Shown in pieces: positions 43,913 to 53,725 of a stretch of DNA of 64,000 nucleotides. Each line of letters starts with the position of its first letter. The stretch's first letter is position 1. Origin of the DNA: Cryobacterium sp. MP_M3 (GTDB taxonomy: Bacteria; Actinomycetota; Actinomycetes; Actinomycetales; Microbacteriaceae); assembly GCF_015752155.1 (NCBI RefSeq), contig NZ_JADOVI010000006.1, positions 1 through 64,000 of the forward strand. The letters run 5' to 3'. The notes beneath the pieces are model-generated. The model saw only the letters and a program-made list of their open reading frames with translations. It searched no databases and was not told the origin of the DNA. The translations under genes and the position numbers were made by a program.

Positions 43913-45139
43913 TCAGTCGGTCAGCAACCGGCGCACGACCGCATCCGCGAGCAACCGTCCTCTCCGGGTCAGCTCAATCGACCCGGACAGGGCGGCTTTC
44001 GCGTCGATGAGCCCATCCGCGATCAGCCCGGCGACCTCGTGTCGGCCCGGCACGGACAGCGATGCGATCGGGATGCCTTCCCGGATCCGGGTGAGCAGCA
44101 GCACGCGCTCGACCTCCCGGGTGGCGGCGTCGAGGGTCTCCCGGCCGGCCGCCGGGGAATCCCCGGCGAGGATCCGGTCGGCGTACGCGGACGGATGCTT
44201 GACGTTCCACCAGCGCACCCCGCCGACGTGGCTGTGGGCGCCGGGTCCGACGCCCCACCAGTCCTGGCTGGTCCAGTAGGCGAGGTTGTGCCGGGACCGG
44301 TGGGCCTCATCCGTCGCCCAGTTGCTGACCTCGTACCAGCCGTAGCCGGCGTCGGCGAGCAGCTCGTCGGCGAGTTCGTAGAATTCGGCCTGCTGGTCCT
44401 CGTCGACCGGAACGAGCTCGCCGCGCTTGATCTGCCTCGCGAGCTTGGTGCCCTCCTCGACGATCAGCGAGTAGGCGCTGATGTGGGTCGGCGCCAGGCC
44501 GATGGCCTGCTCGAGGCTGGCCCGCCAGTCGTCGAGCGACTCCCCCGGCGTGCCGTAGATCAGGTCGACGCTCACGTCGAGCCCGGCGTCACGGGCCCAC
44601 TGCACGACGAGCGGCACCTTCTCCGGGTCGTGCGTGCGCTCGAGGGTGGCCAGCACGCGCGGAACGGCCGACTGCATACCGAACGACACCCGGGTGAACC
44701 CGGCGGCGGCCAGCCGGACGAGGTAGGCCGCGTCGACGGAGTCGGGGTTCGCCTCGGTGGTGACCTCGGCGCCGGCTGCGAGACCCCAGGTGCTGCGCAC
44801 GGAGTCCAGCATCCGGATCAGGTCGTCGGCCGGCAACAGGGTGGGCGTGCCGCCGCCGAAGAAGACGGTGGCCGCCTCGCGGGCGGGCACCCCTGAGGCG
44901 TCGAGGATGCGCCCGGCCGCCTCGACCTCGCTGATCGCCTGGCCGGCGTAGTCGTGCTGGGACGCCCCGCGAAGTTCGGTGGCCGTGTAGGTGTTGAAGT
45001 CGCAGTAACCGCAGCGAACCCGGCAGAAGGGCACGTGCAGGTAGACGCCGAAGTCGCGTTCGGCAGCGCCGGCCGCCGCCGAGCCGGGCAGCAGGCCGTC
45101 GCGGGGTGCGGGGTCGCCGAGGGGAAGGGCGCTGCCCAT
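43913..45139 (-). CDS. hemW: Radical SAM heme chaperone HemW
   Basis: 408 residues, ATG 45139. The [4Fe-4S] motif is HVPFCRVRCGYCDFNTY with Cys39, Cys43 and Cys46; GGGTPTLL and the SAM-binding FGMQSAVP follow. HemW-type length and the presence of the C-terminal wing (EVERVLLLTRIREGIP) support a heme chaperone role, not coproporphyrinogen oxidation. Usual actinobacterial partner of lepA; the DUF1990 gene is 4 nt upstream. Confidence 0.93.
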   Translation of the reverse strand: MGSALPLGDPAPRDGLLPGSAAAGAAERDFGVYLHVPFCRVRCGYCDFNTYTATELRGASQHDYAGQAISEVEAAGRILDASGVPAREAATVFFGGGTPTLLPADDLIRMLDSVRSTWGLAAGAEVTTEANPDSVDAAYLVRLAAAGFTRVSFGMQSAVPRVLATLERTHDPEKVPLVVQWARDAGLDVSVDLIYGTPGESLDDWRASLEQAIGLAPTHISAYSLIVEEGTKLARQIKRGELVPVDEDQQAEFYELADELLADAGYGWYEVSNWATDEAHRSRHNLAYWTSQDWWGVGPGAHSHVGGVRWWNVKHPSAYADRILAGDSPAAGRETLDAATREVERVLLLTRIREGIPIASLSVPGRHEVAGLIADGLIDAKAALSGSIELTRRGRLLADAVVRRLLTD

Positions 45140-45143
45140 CGGG

Positions 45144-45791
45144 TTAGGCCGCGCCGATCGGGTGCAGGGCGCGCAGGTAGCGTTTCGTGAACTTCGCCTG
45201 CTGCAGCCGAACCACGGGCCAGCCGAGCCGGTAGCGCCAGGTGCTCGGCCGGGAGAACGCCCGGATGGTCAGCCAGACGGAGTCGTCGTCGCGCTTGTCG
45301 ACGATGAACGACTCCTCGCCGCTGGCGGGATGCCCGACCATGGTGCCGTAGGCGAAGCCGACCCGGTCGGGCTCGTCGATCACGTAGACCACCCGCACGG
45401 GGGCGTCGATGGTGAACGGCCCGGCCGTGACGGTCAGGTGCGCCGACATGCCGTTGACGATGTACGGGGTGCCGTCGTCGCCGAACGTCGCCTCGTTCGC
45501 CGCGCTCTTCTGGTCCCGGGCGGCCTGGCCGTCGGCGTTGAAGACGAGCCCGGTGTACTGCTCCCCGGTGCTGCTCAGCAGGTCGGTGACGGTCATCCCG
45601 CTCCCCCGCTGCACGCCCCAGGTCATCAGCGACTTGGACGCCAGCTGGAAGCGCTCCTCGCCGCTGCCGAGGCGCACCGTGCGCTCGATCGGCCGGTAGC
45701 CCTTCGGCGGGTAGCGGAGCAGGTCGGGGGCGAGGGTGCCGCCGATGGCCGCGTAGCTCACGGCCGTGTCGGTGAAGGTGGCGCGTCGCAT
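45144..45791 (-). CDS. DUF1990 family protein
   Basis: 215 residues, ATG 45791. It matches the family by its N-terminal FTDTAVSYAAIGGTLAPDL, GSGEERFQLASKSLMTWGVQ, and the C-terminal GEESFIVDKRDDDSVWLTI plus FSRPSTWRYRLGWPVVRLQQ. Known in other bacteria as YndJ C-terminal or SRPBCC-like; function is unknown. It lies 4 nt from lepA and from hemW, so it belongs to that operon. Confidence 0.88.
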   Translation of the reverse strand: MRRATFTDTAVSYAAIGGTLAPDLLRYPPKGYRPIERTVRLGSGEERFQLASKSLMTWGVQRGSGMTVTDLLSSTGEQYTGLVFNADGQAARDQKSAANEATFGDDGTPYIVNGMSAHLTVTAGPFTIDAPVRVVYVIDEPDRVGFAYGTMVGHPASGEESFIVDKRDDDSVWLTIRAFSRPSTWRYRLGWPVVRLQQAKFTKRYLRALHPIGAA

Positions 45792-45795
45792 CCGG

Positions 45796-47649
45796 TTACT
45801 TCTTCTCTTTCTTGGGCGGCTCGTCGCCGGAGAGCGCGGCGATGAAGGCCTCCTGGGGAACCTCGACCCGGCCGACCATCTTCATGCGCTTCTTGCCCTC
45901 TTTCTGCTTCTCCAGCAGCTTGCGTTTACGGGAGATGTCGCCGCCGTAGCACTTGGCCAGGACGTCCTTGCGGATGGCACTGATCGACTCGCGGGCGATG
46001 ATGCGGGCGCCGATGGCGGCCTGGATCGGCACGTCGAACTGCTGGCGCGGGATGAGCTTGCGCAGCCTGCCCGTCATCAGCACGCCGTAGTCGTAGGCCT
46101 TGTCACGGTGAACGATCGCGCTGAACGCGTCGACCTGCTCGCCCTGGAGCAGGATGTCGACCTTGACCAGGTCGGCCTCCTGCGAGCCGATGGGCTCGTA
46201 GTCGAGCGACCCGTAACCGGCGGTGCGGCTCTTGAGGTTGTCGAAGAAGTCGAAGACGATCTCGCCGAGCGGCATCGTGTAGCGGATTTCGACCCGGTCC
46301 TCGCCGAGGTAGTCCATGCCGAGCAGGGTGCCGCGCCGGCTCTGGCAGAGCTCCATGATCACGCCGACGTAGTCCTTGGGCGCGAGGATTGCGGCCTTGA
46401 CGATGGGCTCCTCGACCTTGGCGATCTTGCCGTTGGGGAACTCGCTCGGGTTGGTGACGGTGACGGTCTTCTTGTCGTCGGTGGTGACCTCGTAGATCAC
46501 GCTGGGCGCGGTGGTGATCAGGTCGAGCCCGAACTCGCGGTCGAGGCGTTCGGTGATGATCTCCAGGTGCAGCAGACCGAGGAAGCCGCAGCGGAACCCG
46601 AAGCCGAGGGCGACGGATGTCTCCGGTTCGTAGACGAGGGAGGCATCCGACAGCTTGAGCTTGTCGAGGGCCTCGCGCAGGGCCGGGTAGTCGCTGCCGT
46701 CGATCGGGTACAGGCCGGAGAACACCATCGGCTTGGGCTCGGTGTAGCCGGGCAGGGCCACGGTGGCGGGGCGCAGGGCGGTGGTGACGGTGTCGCCGAC
46801 CTTGGACTGGCGCACGTCCTTGACCCCGGTGATCAGGTAGCCGACCTCGCCGACGCCGAGCCCCTTGCTCACGGTGGGTTCCGGGCTCGTCACGCCGATC
46901 TCGAGGATCTCGTGGGTTGCCCGGGTGGACATCATCTGGATCTTCTCGCGCGGGTTCAGCTTGCCGTCGATCATGCGCACGTAGGTGACGACGCCGCGGT
47001 AGCTGTCGTAGACCGAGTCGAAGATCATGGCACGGGCGGGGGCGGCCGGGTCGCCGACGGGGGCCGGGATCAACCGGGTCGCCCGGTCGAGCAGTTCGGC
47101 GACGCCGACGCCGGTCTTGCCGGAAACGCGGAGCACGTCGTCGGGGCTGCCGCCGATCAGGCTGGCGAGCTCCTTCGCGTACTTGTCGGGGTCGGCTGCC
47201 GGGAGGTCGATCTTGTTGAGCACGGGGATGATCGTGAGATCGTTCTCGAGCGCCAGGTAGAGGTTGGCGAGCGTCTGGGCTTCGATGCCCTGTGCGGCGT
47301 CGACGAGGAGGATGGCGCCCTCGCAGGCTGCCAGGCTGCGGGAGACCTCGTAGGTGAAGTCCACGTGGCCGGGGGTGTCGATCATGTTCAGAGCGTAGGT
47401 CTGCCCGTCGAGTTCCCACGGCATGCGCACGGCCTGGCTCTTGATGGTGATGCCGCGCTCGCGCTCGATATCCATCCGGTCCAGGTACTGGGCGCGCATG
47501 GCCCGGTCATCGACGACCCCGGTGATCTGCAGCATCCGGTCGGCCAGCGTCGACTTTCCGTGGTCGATGTGGGCAATGATGCAGAAGTTACGGATGAACT
47601 CGGGAGGTGTTGCGGCCGGTTCAAGCGCAGTGAGGGGTCTCGGTGACAT
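45796..47649 (-). CDS. lepA: Elongation factor 4
   Basis: 617 residues from ATG 47649; the frame is open upstream but that part lacks any signature. G1 [16 protein letters not shown]3 DTPGHVDF, G4 [10 protein letters not shown] and the LepA C-terminal domain ([20 protein letters not shown]). This ribosome-binding GTPase helps back-translocation or initiation. It heads the lepA-DUF1990-hemW operon. Confidence 0.97.
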   Translation of the reverse strand: MSPRPLTALEPAATPPEFIRNFCIIAHIDHGKSTLADRMLQITGVVDDRAMRAQYLDRMDIERERGITIKSQAVRMPWELDGQTYALNMIDTPGHVDFTYEVSRSLAACEGAILLVDAAQGIEAQTLANLYLALENDLTIIPVLNKIDLPAADPDKYAKELASLIGGSPDDVLRVSGKTGVGVAELLDRATRLIPAPVGDPAAPARAMIFDSVYDSYRGVVTYVRMIDGKLNPREKIQMMSTRATHEILEIGVTSPEPTVSKGLGVGEVGYLITGVKDVRQSKVGDTVTTALRPATVALPGYTEPKPMVFSGLYPIDGSDYPALREALDKLKLSDASLVYEPETSVALGFGFRCGFLGLLHLEIITERLDREFGLDLITTAPSVIYEVTTDDKKTVTVTNPSEFPNGKIAKVEEPIVKAAILAPKDYVGVIMELCQSRRGTLLGMDYLGEDRVEIRYTMPLGEIVFDFFDNLKSRTAGYGSLDYEPIGSQEADLVKVDILLQGEQVDAFSAIVHRDKAYDYGVLMTGRLRKLIPRQQFDVPIQAAIGARIIARESISAIRKDVLAKCYGGDISRKRKLLEKQKEGKKRMKMVGRVEVPQEAFIAALSGDEPPKKEKK

Positions 47650-47960
47650 GGTCTGGCAATTCTCCCATAGCTGGCTGGCCGCCGGTTTCGCCGGGCCGAT
47701 GCCGGTCTTGAGGCCGCTCCTGATGCGGCAGACCGCGACCGCGGGCGCGGTCGCGCGCTGCGCAAACGGGCGCGACGCCAACCCCTCCGTGCCGACTGCG
47801 ACCTGCACGACCCACGACCGCGACCAGAAGCCGCTGGTCGAGCAGACGGATGACGAGCAGAATCTCTGCATTGAATCGGCACCGAATCGCCGTCAACCCC
47901 GACACACCGTCAGCAGAGAACTGCCACAAGCCCGAGCATTGCCCAGGCAGGAGGGTACCC
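47650..47960. other. Divergent intergenic region
   Basis: About 310 bases between lepA and the alpha/beta-hydrolase gene, holding both promoters. I see no gene, no hairpin with T tract and no clear -35/-10 pair here. Confidence 0.4.
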
Positions 47961-48707
47961 ATGACATCGACCACACCCGTTCTCTTCGTGCACGGGATCC
48001 GAACCTCGGCCACCATGTGGCGGCGGCAGCTCGCGATCTTGGGCGAGGACGGGCATCCCGCGCTGGCGGTCGATCTGCCCGGCCACGGTTCACGAATCGA
48101 AGAGCGATTCACCGTCGAGGGCGCACTGGCTGCCATCGACGAGGGGGTCGTCGCGCTGGGCGCCCCGGTGGTGCTGGTCGGGCTCTCGCTCGGCGGCTAC
48201 TACGCCATCGAGTACGCCGCTCGGAACCCCGAGCGGGTGGCCGGGCTCATGGCCGCAGGCTGCTGTGCAATCCCGTCCGGGTGGCCACTCGACGCCTACC
48301 GGGGCCTGGCCCGGCTGATCCGACTGCTGCCCGATCAGGGACTCTGGCTCCACACCACCCTGGTGCGAGTGCTGTTGCCGCCACAGGGAGCTTCGGACAC
48401 GCTCGCCGGCGGGGTTCCACTGAATGTGATGGACGCCGGGCTGGGCGCCACCGGAACGCTCCGTCCGCTGGAGGCCCTGTCCCGGTATCCGGGCCCGATC
48501 TGGCTGGTCAACGGCGCTTTCGACCAGTTCAGGCTGCACGAGCGCCGCTTTCTCGGCGCGAGCCGGAACGGTCGCCTCGTGATCGTGCCGCGGGCCTCGC
48601 ACCTGGTCAGCCTCGCCCAGCCTGAGCGGTTCGCTGAGGTGCTGCGAGGCATCCTCGACGAGGTCGCCGCCGACCGCCCGCGGCCGATTGTCGACCCGGT
48701 CGAATAA
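47961..48707 (+). CDS. Alpha/beta-hydrolase
   Basis: 248 residues from ATG 47961 with GGAGGG 6 nt before it. The oxyanion-side HG is LFVHGIRTSATMWRRQL; the nucleophile elbow is VLVGLSLGGYYAIEYAARN with Ser in GLSLGG; the catalytic Asp lies in NGAFDQFR and the His in RASHLVSL. The fold fits small-molecule esterases or C-C hydrolases, but the substrate is unknown. It is divergent from lepA and ends 118 nt before rpsT. Confidence 0.88.
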   Translation: MTSTTPVLFVHGIRTSATMWRRQLAILGEDGHPALAVDLPGHGSRIEERFTVEGALAAIDEGVVALGAPVVLVGLSLGGYYAIEYAARNPERVAGLMAAGCCAIPSGWPLDAYRGLARLIRLLPDQGLWLHTTLVRVLLPPQGASDTLAGGVPLNVMDAGLGATGTLRPLEALSRYPGPIWLVNGAFDQFRLHERRFLGASRNGRLVIVPRASHLVSLAQPERFAEVLRGILDEVAADRPRPIVDPVE

Positions 48708-48825
48708 CTGGTATCGTTTCCTGTTGGCTTGCGTGTTGGGTCCCACCCCACACGATCATTGCCGTACGGCGCCCTCTACCGCCAAGCGGCCCATCCGAAC
48801 AAGAACCTAACGAAAGCGTATAAAC

Positions 48826-49089
48826 GTGGCAAATATCAAGTCGCAGATCAAGCGAATTGGCACCAACAAGAAGGCCCAGGAGCGCAACAAGTCGGTGAAG
48901 AGCGAGTTCAAGCGCGCTATCCGTGCGACGCGCCTCGCCGTCACCGCCGGTGACAAGGACAAGGCCGTTGCCAGTCTCGCCATTGCTTCGAAGAAGCTTG
49001 ACAAGGCCGTCAGCAAGGGCGTCATCCACAAGAACCAGGCGGCAAACAAGAAGTCGGCCATCGCGAAGTCGGTCGGCGCACTCGTCTAG
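48826..49089 (+). CDS. rpsT: 30S ribosomal protein S20
   Basis: 87 residues, GTG start ([20 protein letters not shown]). It is a Lys/Arg/Ala-rich three-helix protein that binds 16S rRNA in the body of the small subunit. The length is exact, and the position next to holA on the opposite strand is conserved in Actinobacteria. A Rho-independent terminator lies 50 nt downstream. Confidence 0.97.
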   Translation: MANIKSQIKRIGTNKKAQERNKSVKSEFKRAIRATRLAVTAGDKDKAVASLAIASKKLDKAVSKGVIHKNQAANKKSAIAKSVGALV

Positions 49090-49142
49090 TCACCACCAGA
49101 CCTGGTTTGAGGCCGATGTTCGGAACTGAACCGGTGTGAAGG

Positions 49143-49174
49143 AAAGCCCTCGCCTTATGGCGGGGGCTTTCTTC
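49143..49174. terminator. Terminator of rpsT, possibly bidirectional
   Basis: AAAGCCCTCGCC pairs with GGCGGGGGCTTT around TTAT and is followed by TCTTCT. The 12-bp stem with A/T flanks fits a Rho-independent terminator, and it can also end the convergent holA transcript. Confidence 0.8.
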
Positions 49175-49225
49175 TATGTGCCGGGACGCCGGGGTCGAAC
49201 CAGACCTCCAGCCGCAGGCGGATGT

Positions 49226-50305
49226 TCAGTCCTGGCCGCGGCGGGCGATCACGCCGACGAGGCGTTCCAGGGCGAAGACCGGGTCGCGCCCGGCACCCTT
49301 GACCGCGGCATCCGTCTTGGCGAGCATCACCATGCACCGGGCCAGGCCCTCGTCCGACCAGCCGGTCAGGTCACGCTGGGCCCGTTCGACCTGCCAGGGC
49401 GCGAGCCCGAACTGCGACGCGAGCTGCCCGGAGCCGCCGCGCACACCATAGAGCTTCGCCATCGTGCGGATCTTCATGGCGAAGGCCGCGACGACGGGAA
49501 CAGGGTCGGCGCCCGAGGACAGCGCGTGTCGGAGGATGACCAGGGCCTCACCATGGCGCCCCGCGATCGCGGAGTCGGCAACCTTGAACGCGTTCGCCTC
49601 GACGCGTCCGCCGTAGTACCGGTCGACCGTCGTCTCGGTCACCTCGGACGCCGAATCGGCGATCAGCTGCTGGCAGGCCGCGGACAGCTCGGCGAGGTCG
49701 CCGGAGAAGGCCGCCACAAGAGATCGAAGGGCACTCGGCGTGACCCGCTTGCCGGCCGCCTTGAATTCCGCCGATGCGAAGTCGTGCCGGTCGGAGTCCT
49801 TTTTGAGCTCGGCACAGACGACCTCGACGGCGCCGCCGACTCCGGAGCGGATCGTGTCGAGCAGCTTCTTGCCGCGCACCCCGCCACCATGTCGCAACAC
49901 GACGTAGGTGTCCTCCGCCGGGTTCTCGAGGTACGCGAGAGCCTCGATGAGGAAGGTATCGCTGCATTTCTCGACCGAGCTCACCCGGATCAGCCGAGGC
50001 TCACCGAACAACGAGGGGCTGGCCATGGTGAGCAACTCCCCCGGCGCATAGCTGTCGGCCTGTATATCGCTGATCTCGAGACTCGGGTCTTCGAGTTTCA
50101 GGAAGTCCCGCAACTGACGAATGGCCCGCTCCGCGAGGAACACCTCGGTGCCGGAGACCAGAACGACCGGGGCAGGACGCACCTGGTGCCACGACAGCTG
50201 CGGAATGGCGACCGACTTGCTCGATGCGGCCTTGCTCGATGCGGACTTGCTCGGAGTTGATCGGCCCGTTGCGGCCCGAACAGAGGATGCGGTTCGTGCG
50301 GCCAC
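49226..50305 (-). CDS. holA: DNA polymerase III subunit delta
   Basis: 359 residues from GTG 50305 (AARTASSVRAATG). After a ~35-residue Ser/Lys-rich head comes PAPVVLVSGTEVFLAERAIR (Walker-A-like position, degenerate as in HolA), then VYDLR-like helical lid and a C-terminal domain ending FALERLVGVIARRGQD. It opens the beta clamp in the clamp loader. It follows comEC, a usual actinobacterial order (comEA-comEC-holA), and is convergent with rpsT. Confidence 0.92.
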   Translation of the reverse strand: MAARTASSVRAATGRSTPSKSASSKAASSKSVAIPQLSWHQVRPAPVVLVSGTEVFLAERAIRQLRDFLKLEDPSLEISDIQADSYAPGELLTMASPSLFGEPRLIRVSSVEKCSDTFLIEALAYLENPAEDTYVVLRHGGGVRGKKLLDTIRSGVGGAVEVVCAELKKDSDRHDFASAEFKAAGKRVTPSALRSLVAAFSGDLAELSAACQQLIADSASEVTETTVDRYYGGRVEANAFKVADSAIAGRHGEALVILRHALSSGADPVPVVAAFAMKIRTMAKLYGVRGGSGQLASQFGLAPWQVERAQRDLTGWSDEGLARCMVMLAKTDAAVKGAGRDPVFALERLVGVIARRGQD

Positions 50306-50334
50306 TCGGTTCCCTTCGATTGCGTGGGTCAAGC

Positions 50335-52836
50335 CTAGCCCGGGCCGCCGACGGGGGCAGCAGGCGAGCGCCCCGTGCGGGCCGGTCCGGTCGCCGCATT
50401 CTCGGTCCAGACGGTCAGCGCACCGTGCCCGCCCGGGTCGAGGGCCACCACGGCCAGTCCCTGCCGATCGGTGCGCACGGCGACGGTGCCGACCGAGGCG
50501 AGGATGTCCAGCAGACGGTCGGTCGGATGGCCGTAACCGTTGTCGGCGCCGACCGAGATCAGCCCCACCGTCGCCCGGAGATCGGCATAGAGGTCGAGGC
50601 TCTGGTCCCGCGAACCGTGATGCGCCACCTTGACGACGTCCACCCGGCCGGGCTCCGAGACACGACTCAACGCGTCCTGGGCCTCCTCGCCGAGGTCGCC
50701 GAGGAAAATCGAGCGGATGCCCCGCCCGTCGAAGCCGATCGTCACGCTCCCCGGGTTTCCGGTCTGCATCACCGGCGAGCCGCGCACGGGCCAGAAGATC
50801 TCCCAGCGCAGCCCGCCCAGCGTGCCCCGGTCGCCGCGGGCCGCGATGCGCACGTCCGCACCGCCCTCGGCGAGCCGCGCGTGCAGGTGCTCGTCCTGGG
50901 CGTTCTCCGGTATCCCGACCAGGGCCGTGCCGACCCGCCCGATCGCGGCCTCGATCCCGCCGATGTGGTCCATGTCGTAGTGGGTGAGCACGAGCAGGTC
51001 GATCCGCTCGATCCCGAGGGTGTGCAGGCAGGAAGTCAACAGCGCAGGATCCGGGCCGACGTCGACCAGGGCGTAGCGTTCCCGGTCGCGCACGACGACC
51101 GCATCGCCCTGGCCGATGTCGCAGGCCGCGATCTGCCAGTCCGCCGGGAACGCCACCGCCCGACCGAGGCCCGCGCCGATCAGGCTTCCCGCGTAGCCGC
51201 CCCCGGCGACGATCAGCACGGCCGCCGCGACGATCCGCCAGCCGGGCAACCGTGTCGAGCCGGGCCTCCGCGCGGATCCGAGCAGGAGTGCGAGGGCCAG
51301 CAGCGTGAGCACCGCGGTGGCCGCCACCCCGAAGGCTCCTCCCAGCCACGGGAGGCGGCTGCCGGGCAGCGCAGCACACGTCCCGGCGACGGCGGCGATC
51401 CAGGCCGAGGGCAGCCAGGCCAGCTGCAGGATCCCCCACGCCACACCGGGCAGCCACGGGAGCAGCAGGCATCCGATCAGGCCGATCACGGTGGCCACGG
51501 GGGCGGCCGGCCCCGCAAGCAGGTTCGCCGGCACCCCGTAGAGCGGGAGGGTCGGGCTGAGCAGCACGAGCACCGGCTGGCAGGCCAGCTGCGCGGCCAG
51601 GGGGATCGCGATCACCCCGGCGAGCCAGGCGGGCATCCAGCGGCCGAGAACCCGGCCGAGCGGCCCGGCCAGCACCAGCAGTCCGCCCGTCGCCAGCACC
51701 GAGAGCGCGAAGCCGTAGCTGCGGGCCAGCCACGGGTCGAAGACGAGCAACCCGATCACCACGAGGGCGAGCAACGGCAACCCGCGACCTCGCCTGCCTG
51801 TCGCGATCGAGAACAGGAGCACGGTGGCCATCAAGGCGGCGCGGAGCACGCTCGGCTCAGGGGTCACCAGCACCACGAACCCGGCCAGGGTGACGAGGGC
51901 CAGCGCCAGGCGAGCCAGGCGGCGCAGCCTCAGATAGCCGGCGAGCAGCAGCATTCCGGCCGTCACCACGGCGCAGTTCGCCCCGGATACCGCAGTGAGA
52001 TGACTGAGTGAACTGGATTTCATCGCGCCGTCCAGGGCCGGTCCCACGGCGCTGGTGTCACCGATTGCCAGTCCCGGGAGCAGGTCGCCGCCCTCCCCCG
52101 GCAGCCTCCCCGCGGCATCCGCGAAACGGGCCCGGAGATCGTTCGCCCACGCCAGCCACCAGGGTGGCGCCGCGACCACGGCCGGCGGATCCCGGCCGAA
52201 GACGAGCGCCGCCGCCGCGTCACCCGGTTCGGCCGGCCGAAGCCGCGCGGGCAGGCGAATGACGGTGCCGATCTGGAGCGCGGGGCCCGCCGGGGCCTCG
52301 GCGAAGACCACGACCGGCACCGATACCCAGGCCGTGCGGCCACCCTGGCTGACCGAGCCGATGGTGCCGGTGAACCGCACCCGGCTCGAGCCGCCTCCCC
52401 CACCGGCGCCGCCGAACCCTCCGAACGAGGCGGTCTCCACCGGCCGCGACCACACCGTGAGAGTCGCGGTGACCACGGCGTGCCTGGCCGCCGCGTCCCG
52501 CACCTCGGCAGGCAGCCGCGCGGGGGCGGCCACGGCAACCGCGGATGCCACGAGCGCGCCGCCCGCACAGCAGACGGTCAGCTGGGCGAGGACCGTGCGC
52601 ACCGACACCTTGCGTGCCGAGACTCTGCGTGCCGAAACCCGGCGCGCCGAAGCCACTCGCGTCCCCGCCGTTCGCGACCGCGGCCCGCCGGCGGTGACGA
52701 CCAGGGCCAGGGCCGCCCCAGCGGCCGTCCACAGCGGGAGCCGGCTGCCCGCCGCCCAGTCAGGCGCCCCGGTGAGCAACCAGCCCACCAGCCATGCTGC
52801 AGCAGCGGCGCCGGCGAGGCGTAAGTCGACGGTCAC
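50335..52836 (-). CDS. comEC: ComEC/Rec2-family competence membrane protein
   Basis: 833 residues, GTG 52836 in a 4-nt overlap with comEA. Roughly a dozen membrane helices: an N-terminal OB-like region, the Competence domain (SSLSHLTAVSGANCAVVTAG) and a C-terminal metallo-beta-lactamase-like domain with LVLTHYDMDHIGGIEAAIG and KVAHHGSRDQS. The channel moves single-stranded DNA into the cytoplasm; the lactamase domain may degrade the other strand. Whether the organism is competent cannot be told here. Confidence 0.92.
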   Translation of the reverse strand: MTVDLRLAGAAAAAWLVGWLLTGAPDWAAGSRLPLWTAAGAALALVVTAGGPRSRTAGTRVASARRVSARRVSARKVSVRTVLAQLTVCCAGGALVASAVAVAAPARLPAEVRDAAARHAVVTATLTVWSRPVETASFGGFGGAGGGGGSSRVRFTGTIGSVSQGGRTAWVSVPVVVFAEAPAGPALQIGTVIRLPARLRPAEPGDAAAALVFGRDPPAVVAAPPWWLAWANDLRARFADAAGRLPGEGGDLLPGLAIGDTSAVGPALDGAMKSSSLSHLTAVSGANCAVVTAGMLLLAGYLRLRRLARLALALVTLAGFVVLVTPEPSVLRAALMATVLLFSIATGRRGRGLPLLALVVIGLLVFDPWLARSYGFALSVLATGGLLVLAGPLGRVLGRWMPAWLAGVIAIPLAAQLACQPVLVLLSPTLPLYGVPANLLAGPAAPVATVIGLIGCLLLPWLPGVAWGILQLAWLPSAWIAAVAGTCAALPGSRLPWLGGAFGVAATAVLTLLALALLLGSARRPGSTRLPGWRIVAAAVLIVAGGGYAGSLIGAGLGRAVAFPADWQIAACDIGQGDAVVVRDRERYALVDVGPDPALLTSCLHTLGIERIDLLVLTHYDMDHIGGIEAAIGRVGTALVGIPENAQDEHLHARLAEGGADVRIAARGDRGTLGGLRWEIFWPVRGSPVMQTGNPGSVTIGFDGRGIRSIFLGDLGEEAQDALSRVSEPGRVDVVKVAHHGSRDQSLDLYADLRATVGLISVGADNGYGHPTDRLLDILASVGTVAVRTDRQGLAVVALDPGGHGALTVWTENAATGPARTGRSPAAPVGGPG

Positions 52837-53570
52837 ACCGTGACCAGGTCTTTCAGTCCGTCGAAGGTCTTGTCGCCGATCCCGGTGACGCTGCGGAGGT
52901 CGTCGACGGCCGCGAACGGCCCGTTCGCCTCGCGGTAGTCGATGATGCGCTGGGCCATCAGCGGACCGATCCGCGGGAGGGTGTCGAGTTCGGCCACCGT
53001 GGCCGAGTTCAGGTTCACCTTCGCCCCGGACGTGGTACCCCCGGCCGCTCCGGCTCCCCCGGATGCCGGCGGCGGCCCGGCCGGAACCTCGCCGACCTGG
53101 GGCAGATAGAGCTGCTCTCCGTCGCTGAGCCGCCTGGCCAGGTTGGTCCCGGCCGGGTCGGCCGTCTCAGTCAGACCCCCGGCGGCTGCCACAGCGTCCA
53201 TCACCCGCGCACCGACGCTGAGCTCGAACAGCCCGGGCCGGCGCACCGCCCCGAGCACGTGAACGAAGATGATCGCGCCGGGCGCCGGGTCGGACGGGTT
53301 GCTGCCGGACGCGTCGGCGCCGGTGGCGGCGGCGCCGGTGGCGGGTGATGCCCCGCCGCCCGCAGCCCCGCCCTGAGAGGCTCCTCCACCCGGCGTGATC
53401 ACCTGGTGGGTGGCCTGCCCGCCGATCGCCGAGACGACCACTGCGGTGGCCAGGGCCGCGACAAGCAGCACGACTGCGGCGCCGACCCCGATCCGCATCC
53501 GGACACCCCTGGCGGGGCGCGCGGGGCGGGCCAGGCGCGAGAGCGCCGCTGTGGCCGGGTCAGGCTCCAT
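52833..53570 (-). CDS. comEA: ComEA-family DNA-binding protein
   Basis: 245 residues, ATG 53570. One membrane anchor (RIGVGAAVVLLVAALATAVV) is followed by a Gly/Ala-rich linker, a SLBB-type domain (IFVHVLGAVRRPGLFELSVG) and the C-terminal helix-hairpin-helix pair VNLNSATVAELDTLPRIGPL and VTGIGDKTFDGLKDLVTV. It binds incoming DNA outside the membrane and feeds ComEC. Start overlaps comEC stop. Confidence 0.93.
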   Translation of the reverse strand: MEPDPATAALSRLARPARPARGVRMRIGVGAAVVLLVAALATAVVVSAIGGQATHQVITPGGGASQGGAAGGGASPATGAAATGADASGSNPSDPAPGAIIFVHVLGAVRRPGLFELSVGARVMDAVAAAGGLTETADPAGTNLARRLSDGEQLYLPQVGEVPAGPPPASGGAGAAGGTTSGAKVNLNSATVAELDTLPRIGPLMAQRIIDYREANGPFAAVDDLRSVTGIGDKTFDGLKDLVTV

Positions 53571-53725
53571 CCGGGCAGGCTAGACCGTGCGGCTCGGCGG
53601 GCCGGGCGGCCGGGATCAGACGGTACGAGACCGCCGGATCCCGGCCCTGTGGAGGCGAGGCCAGACCGCGAGGCCAGACCACGCGGTTCAGACCATGCGC
53701 CTCAGACGGGGTCAGACCGCCCGGG
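53571..53725. repeat. Short spacer with repeated CAGACC units
   Basis: Between comEA and leuS stands a stretch with seven or more CAGACC/CAGACG units, the clearest being GGTCAGACCGCCCGGGTC directly followed by AGACCGCGCGGGTC, running into the leuS 3' end. It has no coding function that I can see, and may be a slippage-prone repeat. Confidence 0.45.
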